From Chryseobacterium fluminis (GTDB lineage Bacteria; Bacteroidota; Bacteroidia; Flavobacteriales; Weeksellaceae), in NCBI RefSeq assembly GCF_026314945.1, contig NZ_CP111121.1, positions 4,526,001-4,590,000 on the forward strand: DNA of 64,000 nucleotides. The letters run 5' to 3'. Below are positions 43,276-52,188 of the stretch, in pieces; the stretch's first letter is position 1; every line of letters begins with the position of its first letter. A model generated the notes under the pieces. The model saw only the letters and a program-made list of their open reading frames with translations, made no database searches and was not told the DNA's origin. The position numbers and the translations under genes are program-made.

Positions 43276-44751
43276 TTAGTATGCCTTTGCAAATAAGACC
43301 CGCCTTTTTGAAGGTTTTCCCGAAATTAGGGACATACCTTCTTCGATATCATCGTCTAAAGGAATACACCTGATTGTTGCTTTAGTTTCTTCTTTAATCT
43401 GCTCTTCTTCCTCAGAAGTTCCGTCCCAGTGTGCGTAGATGAATCCACCTTTTTCTTCCAGCACTTTTTTGAATTCTTCATAAGTGTCAACTTTCGTGAT
43501 GTTGTCCTGTCTGAAGTTGGCTGCCTTGGTATAAAGATCTTTTTGAATGGTCTTTAATAAATCATCAATATAAGAATCTAACCCTTCGATCGAACGGACT
43601 TCTTTCGTCAGATTATCTCTTCTCGCAATTTCTACAGACTTGTTTTCTAAATCCCTTGGTCCCATGGCAATCCGTACCGGAACACCTTTTAACTCGTATT
43701 CTGCAAACTTCCAGCCCGGTTTGTTATGCGTGTCATCATCGAATTTCACAGAAATTCCTTTCGCTCTAAGCTTAGCCTGGATATCCAATGCGACTTCACT
43801 GATTTCATTTAACTGTTCTTCACCTTTAAAGATCGGAACAATGACCACCTGAATCGGTGCCAGGGTTGGTGGCAATACCAATCCGAAATCATCAGAGTGG
43901 GTCATGATCAAAGCTCCCATCAGACGGGTAGACGTTCCCCATGATGTTGCCCATGCATGTTCTATTTTCCCTTCTTTATTGGTGAATTTTACGTCAAATG
44001 CTTTTGCAAAATTCTGTCCCAGGAAGTGAGAGGTTCCGGCCTGGAGAGCTTTTCCGTCCTGCATCAGGGCCTCAATACAGTACGTCTCGTCAGCACCCGC
44101 GAATCTTTCAGAAGGTGTTTTCAACCCCTGAATTACCGGCATTGCCATAAAGTTTTCAGCAAAATCTGCATATACTTTATTCATTTTTTCTGCTTCTTCT
44201 ACGGCTTCATCTTTGGTAGCATGAGCGGTATGGCCCTCCTGCCATAAGAATTCTGCTGTTCTCAGGAAAAGACGGGTTCTCATTTCCCAACGGACAACAT
44301 TGGCCCACTGGTTAATCAATATCGGTAAATCCCTGTAAGACTGAATCCAGTTTTTATATGTATTCCAGATAATGGCTTCCGAAGTCGGACGCACAATAAG
44401 TTCCTCTTCAAGTTTAGCATCCGGATCAACAATAAGTTTTGATGGATTGTCCGGATCTGTTTTTAATCTGTAGTGAGTGACTACAGCGCATTCTTTAGCA
44501 AAACCTTCTGCATTTTTCTCCTCAGCCTCAAACAAGCTTTTGGGCACAAAAAGCGGGAAATAAGCATTAACGTGACCTGTTTCTTTGAATTTCTTATCCA
44601 TTTCGTCACGCATTTTCTCCCAGATTGCATAGCCGTACGGTTTGATCACCATGCATCCTCTTACTCCTGAGTTTTCAGCTAAGTCAGCCTTAACAACCAA
44701 CTCATTATACCATTTGCTGTAATCTTCGCTTCTTGAGGTTAATTTTGCCAT
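43276..44751 (-). CDS. proS: proline--tRNA ligase (archaeal/eukaryote-like type)
   Basis: A 491-residue class II synthetase charging tRNA-Pro. It lacks the inserted editing domain of the E. coli type and has the shorter eukaryote/archaea-like layout: [15 protein letters not shown] at the N-terminus, motif 2 [26 protein letters not shown] (in pieces: [17 protein letters not shown]), [16 protein letters not shown], motif 3 [10 protein letters not shown], and the C-terminal [11 protein letters not shown] with a zinc-domain-derived tail. Start and length are normal for the type. It is divergent from the Gly/Trp-rich lipoprotein gene. Confidence 0.97.
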   Translation of the reverse strand: MAKLTSRSEDYSKWYNELVVKADLAENSGVRGCMVIKPYGYAIWEKMRDEMDKKFKETGHVNAYFPLFVPKSLFEAEEKNAEGFAKECAVVTHYRLKTDPDNPSKLIVDPDAKLEEELIVRPTSEAIIWNTYKNWIQSYRDLPILINQWANVVRWEMRTRLFLRTAEFLWQEGHTAHATKDEAVEEAEKMNKVYADFAENFMAMPVIQGLKTPSERFAGADETYCIEALMQDGKALQAGTSHFLGQNFAKAFDVKFTNKEGKIEHAWATSWGTSTRLMGALIMTHSDDFGLVLPPTLAPIQVVIVPIFKGEEQLNEISEVALDIQAKLRAKGISVKFDDDTHNKPGWKFAEYELKGVPVRIAMGPRDLENKSVEIARRDNLTKEVRSIEGLDSYIDDLLKTIQKDLYTKAANFRQDNITKVDTYEEFKKVLEEKGGFIYAHWDGTSEEEEQIKEETKATIRCIPLDDDIEEGMSLISGKPSKRRVLFAKAY

Positions 44752-44784
44752 TATTTTTTTTAATTTTTTAACTTTTTCCTATTA

Positions 44785-44814
44785 TTGTTATCTAAAAATA
44801 AAAATCTATTTTTG
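44785..44814 (+). promoter_or_regulatory. promoter of the Gly/Trp/Tyr-rich lipoprotein gene
   Basis: TTG, 19 bases, then TATTTTTG on the plus strand, in good agreement with the Bacteroidota consensus. The leader would be about 75 nt. Confidence 0.5.
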
Positions 44815-44894
44815 ATAGATTTTTTGTGCCGGTATTTGGTACATTTTTGGTACAGATTGCAAATATAATTTAAATTAAAAATCTTTACGTTATC

Positions 44895-45947
44895 ATGAAA
44901 AGAAATATATATAAAAATTTACTCGGTATATTAAAATCCAAAGGGGTTTTAGCCATATCAGGTGGGTTATTGCTTATGTCTTGCGGTGCTCAGATGGGAG
45001 GGTACAGCGAAACAGATGGGGTATATTATGATCCCAATAAAGACACATTACCGGAGGGCGTGATTATCAATGATGGCGGAAACAGAGTGGGGCAATACTA
45101 TGATTATTACCAGAACTCAAATGTTATTCAGAATGCTGAAGCCAATTCCAGACAAAACAGATATGATTCATGGAATGACTACAGCTCCAACGGAACCGCT
45201 ACTGATTCTGACTGGGGAACATTTGCAGGATCACAAACCAACTATTATGATACTTCCTGGGGCTGGGGCGGTTACTATAGCCCTTACTGGGGCATGTACG
45301 GAGGCTGGGGTCTCGGAATGTCCTGGGGTTGGGGTACTTCCTGGGGCTGGGGCGGCTGGAATATGGGCTGGGGATATTCACCTTATTGGGGTGGGTGGTA
45401 TGATCCGTTCTGGGGTGGATACGGATACCCTTATTGGGGTGGCTGGTATGGCGGCGGATACTGGGGTAATGGATATTACAATGCGCCGATATACAGAAGA
45501 AGCGGATCTGACGGTCGAGGATTTAACAGCTACAGTAATGTAGCCGGTTTTAGAAACAACAGTAACAATACGATCATCCGAAACAGCGGAGGTTTCCGAA
45601 ACAGCAATACTTCAGGAGCATCAGGATTCCGCGGATCGAATAATACCGGAGGTTTCAGACAGGGAAATTCGAACGGAGGATTCAGACAGCCTGGTAATAT
45701 GAACGGAAGCTACAGAAACCAGGGTTTCAGAAATCAGAACTCTCAGACCAGACCTAATTATAATTATCAGCAGCAATCTCAACCACGATACAGAAATGAA
45801 GGCTTCAGATCTAACGACAGCAACAGCGGTTTCAGATCTAACGGAGGATTCAATTCCGGCGGCGGATTCAGAAGCGGCGGTTCATCCGGTGGAGGCGGTG
45901 GCTTCAGATCCGGCGGTGGAGGCGGCGGAGGCGGCTTTAGAAGATAA
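44895..45947 (+). CDS. lipoprotein with Gly/Trp/Tyr-rich region and GFR repeats
   Basis: A 350-residue protein with a long basic N-terminus, hydrophobic segment and lipobox LMSC (Cys30). The mature protein has an acidic, Asn/Tyr-rich part (about 31-120), a low-complexity segment (about 120-200) dominated by W, G and Y with repeats such as SWGWG and YPYWGGWYGGG, and a C-terminal part (about 205-350) with many GFR or GGFR units ending in poly-Gly. I know no function. The composition suggests an extended, aggregation-prone or carbohydrate/metal-contacting surface protein. The next gene, an outer-membrane transport protein, starts 30 bases later and is probably co-transcribed. Confidence 0.85.
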   Translation: MKRNIYKNLLGILKSKGVLAISGGLLLMSCGAQMGGYSETDGVYYDPNKDTLPEGVIINDGGNRVGQYYDYYQNSNVIQNAEANSRQNRYDSWNDYSSNGTATDSDWGTFAGSQTNYYDTSWGWGGYYSPYWGMYGGWGLGMSWGWGTSWGWGGWNMGWGYSPYWGGWYDPFWGGYGYPYWGGWYGGGYWGNGYYNAPIYRRSGSDGRGFNSYSNVAGFRNNSNNTIIRNSGGFRNSNTSGASGFRGSNNTGGFRQGNSNGGFRQPGNMNGSYRNQGFRNQNSQTRPNYNYQQQSQPRYRNEGFRSNDSNSGFRSNGGFNSGGGFRSGGSSGGGGGFRSGGGGGGGGFRR

Positions 45948-45977
45948 TTTTAAAAATTAATAACTATTCAAAAAATA

Positions 45978-47378
45978 ATGTTAAAAAAATCTTTAGTATT
46001 AATGAGTATTTCTGCCGCATTTTTTGCGCAGGCTCAGGATGTTTCTGTAATAAGAAATTCTATTGATGTATATTCCAGCTCTCAAAATATAGGGTCTGCC
46101 AAATTTAATGCGATGGGAGGCTCTAACGGGGCTCTGGGAGGTGACGCCAACTCTTTACTCACCAATCCGGCCGGTTTGGGGGTTGCCATTTCAGGAGAAG
46201 TATCTGGTACATTATCCATTTTAAGCAATAAGAATACCTCTTCAATGGCAGGTTCTTCAGTTGCCTATAAGTCAAATCAGGGAGATCTCGGTAACGTTGG
46301 TGCTGTAATGACTTTCCAGTTGATGACTGAAAGTGCATGGAAGTTTATCAATGTCGGAGTGAATTATTCAAACCAGTCTATTGACAATTATGTGGAAACT
46401 CCCGGGAATAGTAATTTGATTTATGATTTCAACAATGGTAATAGCTCATCATTAGCAAGGCACGCCTATGACCGATATGGATACATGTCAAAAACAAGTC
46501 TTGGTGTCGGGGCTAATTATAATCATAATCTATATATCGGTGCCGGATTGAATTTCTTCAATTCATCTATCGATCAGTCCGATACAGCAGCTTTTACATC
46601 ACTTCAGACCGGAGCTTCAGAATACTTCAGCAAACAGAATACTCCTTTTTTCGAAAGAGGAAATGGGTTCTCAGCTTCACTGGGGGTTATCGGTAAGGTA
46701 AGTCCTAACTTCAGATTGGGAGCTGCTTTGGAAACACCTACTTTCTGGAATATAGACAGAAGTTATAACTTTTATAATGATGCGATCTACGGTGATGATT
46801 ACGCTATTGAAAACAGAAAGTTCACTTCTCCGCTCAAAGCGACCGTAAGTGCTGCTTTTATTGCCAATAAAAGTTTCTCTTTAAATGTAGATTACAGTCT
46901 TGGACTAACGACTCCTAAATATAAAGAATACGGAGTTGCTGAAACAGAACTCAATGACTTCTTTAAAGAAAATTCTAAAAATGTATCTGAAGTGAGATTG
47001 GGAGCAGAGTATAGATTAAAGCAGTTCCGATTAAGAGGAGGATACGCCTACACTTCAAATCCTCTGGATGCGCTGGTCATCAGCAGCTTTAATAATGATG
47101 GTTCCACATCAGATAAATCATACAATAACCTGATGCTGAATAACAGAAATGCCCTTTCATTCGGTTTGGGATATGATTTCAAATCATTCTATATTGATGC
47201 TGCGTATCAGAATATCAGTTCGAAATACACCAATCCTTTTATGAGAGGAGTTGTAAATGATAATGTTGAGGCAGGTTATTATTCTCCAACTCAGCTGATA
47301 TCCAGTGATTCTTATGCGGTATCGGATGTGAAAAATAACAGAAATAATTTCTTCATTACCTTGGGCTGGAAATTCTAA
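45978..47378 (+). CDS. OmpP1/FadL-type outer-membrane protein
   Basis: A 466-residue exported protein with signal peptide (to about residue 19, AQAQDV). The start of the mature part, GSAKFNAMGGSNGALGGDANSLLTNPAGLGV (in pieces: FNAMGGSNGALGGD, LLTNPAGL), is the hallmark of the OmpP1/FadL/TodX family of hydrophobic-compound channels. The remainder alternates in aromatic beta-strands and ends with Phe (LGWKF), as outer-membrane barrels do. Often annotated as hemin receptor in this group. Substrate unknown. A terminator follows 25 bases after the stop. Confidence 0.88.
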   Translation: MLKKSLVLMSISAAFFAQAQDVSVIRNSIDVYSSSQNIGSAKFNAMGGSNGALGGDANSLLTNPAGLGVAISGEVSGTLSILSNKNTSSMAGSSVAYKSNQGDLGNVGAVMTFQLMTESAWKFINVGVNYSNQSIDNYVETPGNSNLIYDFNNGNSSSLARHAYDRYGYMSKTSLGVGANYNHNLYIGAGLNFFNSSIDQSDTAAFTSLQTGASEYFSKQNTPFFERGNGFSASLGVIGKVSPNFRLGAALETPTFWNIDRSYNFYNDAIYGDDYAIENRKFTSPLKATVSAAFIANKSFSLNVDYSLGLTTPKYKEYGVAETELNDFFKENSKNVSEVRLGAEYRLKQFRLRGGYAYTSNPLDALVISSFNNDGSTSDKSYNNLMLNNRNALSFGLGYDFKSFYIDAAYQNISSKYTNPFMRGVVNDNVEAGYYSPTQLISSDSYAVSDVKNNRNNFFITLGWKF

Positions 47379-47402
47379 TCCGGATCATGTAATATTATAA
47401 TA

Positions 47403-47437
47403 AAAGCTCTGTATCAATAGTGATGCAGAGCTTTTTT
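47403..47437 (+). terminator. intrinsic terminator after the FadL-type gene
   Basis: Stem AAAGCTCTG-ATCA / TGAT-CAGAGCTTT with one T-G pair, followed by TTT; 25 bases past the stop. Confidence 0.75.
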
Positions 47438-47540
47438 CTGTATGTTTAATTTCAATATGAATTCAGGTTTTATCCGGTTGTGACAGCAAACAGTTGTGCA
47501 AAGTGGTTCCTGAGTTTTTGGACAGACACTCCGTATCCAC

Positions 47541-47591
47541 ATTTCTAGGTTTTGGCGGCTCGTCGAAGACGAGCCGCCAAAACCTAGAAAT
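47541..47591. repeat. 24-bp perfect palindrome with GAA loop
   Basis: Left arm starts ATTTCTAGGTTTTGGCGG, followed by CTCGTC, loop GAA and the exact complement. No T run on either side, so it is not a standard terminator. It shares GGCGGCT plus GAA loop with the palindrome at 38055 and GGCGGC with the one at 12412. Located between the convergent FadL-type and ZIP genes. Confidence 0.8.
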
Positions 47592-47676
47592 TGTGTTCAA
47601 ATCAAAGATATAATACAACTATGATAATAATAGATGTTCACTATGAATAACCACGGTGGGAAAAAATGAAAAACGA

Positions 47677-48405
47677 TTAATGCTGATGCCCAACAGGCAA
47701 ATGTCCATGGAAAAGATGCATGAATAGAGCGAGTGAAACTCCTATAATTACCAGTCCTATTTTTGTCCAGTCTATATTGTGATTCTTATTACTCTCAAAA
47801 ATAATCACAGAAGAGATGTGCAGAAAAATTCCGCCTACAATGGCCAGAAAATAAGGCTGCAGATCCGGATTGAAGTAATTTCCAAGAAGCATTCCCATAG
47901 GTGATGCCAAAGCAAATAAGGCCACGATCAGTAACGAGGGATAGGAATTACCTTTCGTCCCTTCTTTTCTGTTAAATAAAAAAGCTCCCAGGATGAATGA
48001 AATGGGCAGGTTATGAAAAACAATCCCCATAAGATAGGGCGACAGGGCCTGTTCCTCATTCGCAAGAGGTATTCCTTCAATAAAAGCATGAATAAACAGG
48101 CCCACCATTAATGCGACAGGAAGAATATTGCGCTCACTGTGGTGATGAAAGTGACCGTGTTCAAATCCTTTGGTTAACGCTTCCAGAATCATCTGCAGCA
48201 CAACTCCGGCAATAACGAAAATTCCCAGACTGCGACCTGCGCCGGCAGTATAAACCTCTGGAAAAACTTCGTTTAAGCAAATCGTTATTAAAAATCCGGC
48301 GCTAAGAACCAGTAAATTTTTAGCAAGCTTTTCTTTCTTCCCAAAGTGTTTTCCCAGAAATACACCGGCGACAACACTTAAAATCAGTAAAAGTACAGTG
48401 ATCAT
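47677..48405 (-). CDS. ZIP family metal transporter
   Basis: A 242-residue inner-membrane protein with about eight helices. Metal-site signatures of ZIP transporters are present: HAFIEGIPLA in helix 4 and FHNLPISF in helix 5. A cytoplasmic His-rich loop (HGHFHHHSER) and a His-rich C-terminus (HGHLPVGHQH) would bind zinc. It is expected to bring zinc or iron into the cytoplasm. Its ATG overlaps the stop of the preceding methyltransferase gene by one base, so the two are coupled; why is not clear. Confidence 0.9.
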   Translation of the reverse strand: MITVLLLILSVVAGVFLGKHFGKKEKLAKNLLVLSAGFLITICLNEVFPEVYTAGAGRSLGIFVIAGVVLQMILEALTKGFEHGHFHHHSERNILPVALMVGLFIHAFIEGIPLANEEQALSPYLMGIVFHNLPISFILGAFLFNRKEGTKGNSYPSLLIVALFALASPMGMLLGNYFNPDLQPYFLAIVGGIFLHISSVIIFESNKNHNIDWTKIGLVIIGVSLALFMHLFHGHLPVGHQH

Positions 48406-49127
48406 TAGTTTTTCTTAAATAAATTGATGCAACGCGGGGAAGTATTTTTAAATTCATTCAGCTGATAGTCTCCCCAGATTTGCATTCTTTCAAAACCACA
48501 GTCTGAAGCATAAGAATTGATCGCTTCCGGAGAATGAAGCTTTACCTTTTCAAAGAAATGGAAAGGTCGTCCGCCATCTTCGAAACGAATATCCTTAATA
48601 ATATGCCGTCCTTCGATCTTCTTCAGAATTCTGAAGTCGATATCTCCGCGTCTGACGGTAGATTCAGGAATGAGATGGTGGCGCACATAGGCCTCGTTAA
48701 GATAGTCCAGTACAAAATACCCTCCGGGCTTCAAAGCTTCATATACCGATTGGAAGACTTTTTGATCATCATTTTCGTTATCGAAATAACCAAAACTGGT
48801 GAAAAGATTAAAAACGGCATCCACTGGATCGGCATTAATAGGATTTCTCATATCATGAACATCAAAAGCCAGGGTCCGGTTTTCAAATTGTTTATCATGC
48901 TCAATGCTCTGCCGGGACAGGTCCAATCCCAGGACATCATATCCCAGTTTATTCAGAAAAACCGAGTGTCTGCCTTTCCCGCATGCTAAGTCGATAATCT
49001 TTGAATTTGGTACCAGCTCAAGCTCTGAAGTGAGCTTTGTAATAAAATTTTCTGCCTCCGTAAAGTCTCTGTTGTTATAAAGTAAATGATAATAAGGGGT
49101 ATCAAACCAAGATTCAAACCATTCCAT
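48405..49127 (-). CDS. class I SAM-dependent methyltransferase
   Basis: A 240-residue protein with a Rossmann methyltransferase fold: motif I IIDLACGKGRHS, the acidic loop LGLDLS, DVHDMR, and the post-II segment LKPGGYFVLDY. The N-terminus WFDTPYYHLLYNNRD is shared with a flavobacterial group of small-molecule methyltransferases. Substrate unknown. A TATTTTTG element ends only four bases before the start codon, which implies a leaderless mRNA. The ZIP transporter gene follows with a one-base overlap. Confidence 0.88.
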   Translation of the reverse strand: MEWFESWFDTPYYHLLYNNRDFTEAENFITKLTSELELVPNSKIIDLACGKGRHSVFLNKLGYDVLGLDLSRQSIEHDKQFENRTLAFDVHDMRNPINADPVDAVFNLFTSFGYFDNENDDQKVFQSVYEALKPGGYFVLDYLNEAYVRHHLIPESTVRRGDIDFRILKKIEGRHIIKDIRFEDGGRPFHFFEKVKLHSPEAINSYASDCGFERMQIWGDYQLNEFKNTSPRCINLFKKN

Positions 49128-49131
49128 AATG

Positions 49132-49165
49132 CAAAAATAACTAAATTTGTGCGGTTAAAGGCAAA
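49132..49165 (-). promoter_or_regulatory. promoter of the methyltransferase-ZIP operon
   Basis: Minus-strand TTTG, 22 bases, TATTTTTG. The -7 box ends four bases before the ATG, so transcription would start at or next to the start codon. Confidence 0.5.
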
Positions 49166-49263
49166 GTATTTTAAACATTAGAATATAGGAAGATTCAATT
49201 CATCGCTGAATTGATCGCTTAATCTTTAATTTTTAAACCTTTAAATTCTTTAATTATTTACTT

Positions 49264-50433
49264 ATGGATACAGAAAACCTGAAAATTCAGATAAAAACAT
49301 TTTTCGGATTAGAGGAAATTTTAGCAGGAGAAATCAAAAAACTGGGCGGCAGAAATGTGGAGATTAAAAACAGAGCCGTCAACTGTGAAGGAGATCTCGG
49401 TTTCTTATACAAAATTAATTATTCTGCGAGAACAGCATTGAAAATTTTAATTCCTGTTTATGAATTTAAAGCTTTCAATCAGCAGCAGTTTTACAATAAG
49501 CTGTTTCAGTTTGCGTGGGAAGATTATTTAGATGTAGATCAGACCTTCGCTATTGATGCTACCGTAAATTCGGAAACATTCAAACATTCACAGTTTGTCA
49601 CTTTGAAAATGAAGGATGCCATTGTTGATTATTTCCAGGAGAAATTTAAAAAACGTCCTAATATCGAAACGAGATCCCCAGATATTAAGTTTCATCTGCA
49701 TATTGACAGAGAGCTGGTAACTATTTCCATGGATTCTTCGGGTGATGCATTATTTAAGAGAGGGTACAGAAAAGAGCAGGGAGAAGCGCCAATTAATGAA
49801 GTGCTGGCAAGCGGAATGCTGCAACTGGCAGGCTGGGACGGAAAAGGAAACTTCCTGGATCCGATGTGCGGTTCCGGAACATTACTAATCGAGGCGGCTA
49901 TGATTGCCCTGGATCTGCCGGCTCAGATTTTCAGAAAGAGATTTGCTTTTCAGAACTGGAACAATTACGATGCTGATCTTTTTGCAAAGATTAAAGAAGT
50001 GCGAATCGGCAGGATAAAAGAATTTACAGGAAAAATTGTAGGGTATGATATTGATGCCAGAATGCTGAATGCGGCAAGGACAAACATAGAAGCTGCTGAA
50101 ATGGAAGACGTCATCGAAGTAAGAAAACAGAATTTCTTTGAATCTAAGAAGGATCTTTTTCCTTTGTTGATGGTGTTTAACCCTCCTTATGATGAACGAA
50201 TCTCTATTAATGATGAAGATTTTTACAAAAAAGTGGGAGATACTTTTAAAACGCATTATCCTAATACACTGGCATGGCTGATTTCATCAGATCTTGAAGC
50301 GGTAAAGAAAATCGGGCTCCGTCCGTCAAGAAAAATCAAGCTTTTTAACGGCAAACTGGAAACCAGATTTTTACAATACGAGATGTATGAAGGAACCAAG
50401 AAACTTCATAAAGCTGAAGGAAAAGAACTATAA
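49264..50433 (+). CDS. THUMP domain RNA methyltransferase (RlmL-like)
   Basis: A 389-residue protein. Residues about 45-155 form a THUMP-type RNA-binding domain following a short ferredoxin-like start (KTFFGLEEILAGEIKKLGG). The UPF0020 methyltransferase domain follows with INEVLASGMLQLAGW, LDPMCGSGTLLIEAAMIA, GYDIDARMLNAA and the catalytic NPPY. This is the organisation of E. coli RlmL N-terminal half, which makes m2G in 23S rRNA. Equivalent specificity is likely but not shown. Start ATG fits the family. Confidence 0.93.
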   Translation: MDTENLKIQIKTFFGLEEILAGEIKKLGGRNVEIKNRAVNCEGDLGFLYKINYSARTALKILIPVYEFKAFNQQQFYNKLFQFAWEDYLDVDQTFAIDATVNSETFKHSQFVTLKMKDAIVDYFQEKFKKRPNIETRSPDIKFHLHIDRELVTISMDSSGDALFKRGYRKEQGEAPINEVLASGMLQLAGWDGKGNFLDPMCGSGTLLIEAAMIALDLPAQIFRKRFAFQNWNNYDADLFAKIKEVRIGRIKEFTGKIVGYDIDARMLNAARTNIEAAEMEDVIEVRKQNFFESKKDLFPLLMVFNPPYDERISINDEDFYKKVGDTFKTHYPNTLAWLISSDLEAVKKIGLRPSRKIKLFNGKLETRFLQYEMYEGTKKLHKAEGKEL

Positions 50434-50597
50434 AAAAATACTTTTTCAAGTGAATTGATGCCATGCTGAGTCTGCTGAGGTTTGTCAAAGATCCGGCGGC
50501 TCAGCCTGGCCATTCTCATTTAAGCATTGTTTATGAATTAATTTTAAAAAGAAGATTCAGAAATTAATAATATATTTGAAATATTTAGATAATACAT

Positions 50598-51002
50598 ATG
50601 CAGTTTGATTTTTTTGATATCGTGGAAGGAATCGGGGATATTTTTACCATTTTTGGAGACGGTAAGTCGTCTTCTAAAAACTTAGGATACGACAAGGGGC
50701 CTAAAACGAAAAAAAAGTCGAAATATATTGTTGAAAAAATAAGTGCCGGCTTTTTATTAATTGCTTCCATTCTGTTATTTATTGTAATTAAAGATATCTT
50801 GCCACTTGAAAGTGAGGTCAATACTATTTTAGTCATTTCGCTCATCGGATTGGGGATTTCTTTTATCTTCTTTTTTGTCCTGCACGTTCTGGAGCTCTAT
50901 TATTTTAAAAGTATCTTTCAGTTATTGCTCTTCAGTGTATCTTCAATACTGATGTTTACCTCTTTGTTAATGACTGTTTATTTCAGATCAGGAATTTTTT
51001 AG
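50598..51002 (+). CDS. small membrane protein of unknown function
   Basis: A 134-residue protein. The first 45 residues are soluble with a basic Lys-rich patch (GPKTKKKSK), followed by three membrane helices (about 50-67, 76-99 and 107-128). I recognise no family. A clear ATG and normal codon use support it. It is flanked by non-coding spacers of 130-160 bases on both sides and appears monocistronic. The spacer upstream holds a weak degenerate repeat around 50460-50510 with GCTGAG / CTCAGC. Confidence 0.7.
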   Translation: MQFDFFDIVEGIGDIFTIFGDGKSSSKNLGYDKGPKTKKKSKYIVEKISAGFLLIASILLFIVIKDILPLESEVNTILVISLIGLGISFIFFFVLHVLELYYFKSIFQLLLFSVSSILMFTSLLMTVYFRSGIF

Positions 51003-51138
51003 ACAGAAAGACTGGTTAAATACATTACCAATGTTTTTTTTACAGTATCTGAATTTATTTAGATGTTATACCGGATTAAAATTACCGTAAACTGTTGTAA
51101 GTTCATTTCTGAATAAGTAATTTTGAGAAATTTTCAAT

Positions 51139-52146
51139 TTGACTCCTACTATTTCCATCATTGTTGCTATCTTTAACCGAAAAGACGAGCTTTTCGAATT
51201 GCTGAGCTCGCTTACCGTTCAGTCGGATAAAGCATTTGAAATCATTATTGTAGATGACGGATCCTTTGTAGATCTTAAACCTACCATTAATAATTTTAAT
51301 TCTGCGTTAGATATTAAATATTTCAGGAAAGATAATTCCGGTCCGGGACTCACACGAAATTTCGGAGCCCGGAAGGCAAAGAATGAATGGCTGGTGTTCG
51401 TTGACAGTGATGTGATTGTAGAAAAAGATTATATTGAACAGATCAAAAAAAGTATTCTCGATATTCCCTGCGATGCTTTTGGAGGTGCTGATAAAGCACA
51501 TAAAGGTTTTAATCTGATGCAGAAAGCCATTTCTTATTCGATGACTTCTGTTTTTACTACCGGAGGGATCCGGGGCAATAAAAAGGCAGTATCGAAATTT
51601 CAGCCCAGAAGTTTCAATATGGGCGTGAAAAAAGATGTTTTTGATCAAGTAGGCGGTTTCTCGGAGATGAGAATAGGAGAGGATCCGGATCTGTCGATGA
51701 CCCTATGGGAAAATGGCTACACAACAGCCTTTTTTGATACTATAGCAGTATACCACAAACGCAGGGTAGATTTCGGTAAATTTTCTAAACAGATATATCA
51801 GTTCGGTTGTGCCAGACCAATTCTTAATCAGAGACATCCGAATTATGTGAAAATATCTTTTGCTTTCCCGACCTTGTTTATGTTGGGTTATATTTTCGGA
51901 TTTATCGAGTATTTTATTTTAGGAAGAGGCATTATTCTCGCCTTTTACGGTCTATATACTTTCATGGTACTGTTCCATGCCTTATGGGTAACTAAAAATA
52001 TCAGCATTGCCGGAATGGCAGTGATATCTACATACATTCAGATGTTTTCTTACGGCTATGGCTTCCTGAAATCCTGGGTGTTACTGAATGTTTTGGGAAT
52101 GAAGCCCGAGGAGGCTTTTCCAAAGCATTTTCATAAGAGAGATTAA
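51139..52146 (+). CDS. family 2 glycosyltransferase
   Basis: A 335-residue GT2 enzyme. The start is TTG; the frame has a stop five codons upstream and no ATG, and the protein starts directly with the first strand (TPTISIIVAIFNR). Nucleotide-sugar motifs are IIVDDGS, the metal-binding DSD in WLVFVDSDVIV, and the acceptor-side GEDPDLSMTLW. Membrane segments at about 250-275 and 285-310 tether it to the inner membrane. It probably transfers sugars for surface glycans or glycolipids. A terminator follows immediately. Confidence 0.9.
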   Translation: MTPTISIIVAIFNRKDELFELLSSLTVQSDKAFEIIIVDDGSFVDLKPTINNFNSALDIKYFRKDNSGPGLTRNFGARKAKNEWLVFVDSDVIVEKDYIEQIKKSILDIPCDAFGGADKAHKGFNLMQKAISYSMTSVFTTGGIRGNKKAVSKFQPRSFNMGVKKDVFDQVGGFSEMRIGEDPDLSMTLWENGYTTAFFDTIAVYHKRRVDFGKFSKQIYQFGCARPILNQRHPNYVKISFAFPTLFMLGYIFGFIEYFILGRGIILAFYGLYTFMVLFHALWVTKNISIAGMAVISTYIQMFSYGYGFLKSWVLLNVLGMKPEEAFPKHFHKRD

Positions 52147-52151
52147 AAACA

Positions 52152-52175
52152 AAAGCCACTGTCACCAGTGGCTTT
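52152..52175. terminator. bidirectional terminator between GT2 and trans-sulfuration genes
   Basis: Perfect 10-bp stem AAAGCCACTG with loop TCAC, between the two convergent stop codons. Confidence 0.75.
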
Positions 52176-52188
52176 CATTACAATAAAA

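Noticed and set aside
45280..45945. Short repeated units that could suggest a CRISPR or tandem repeat array
   Set aside because: The repetition follows codons for Gly/Trp/Tyr and GFR units within one open reading frame; there is no constant repeat with unique spacers.
50458..50515. GC-richer segment with GCTGAG / CTCAGC as a possible terminator
   Set aside because: The pairing is short and interrupted and there is no T run; at most a decayed repeat.
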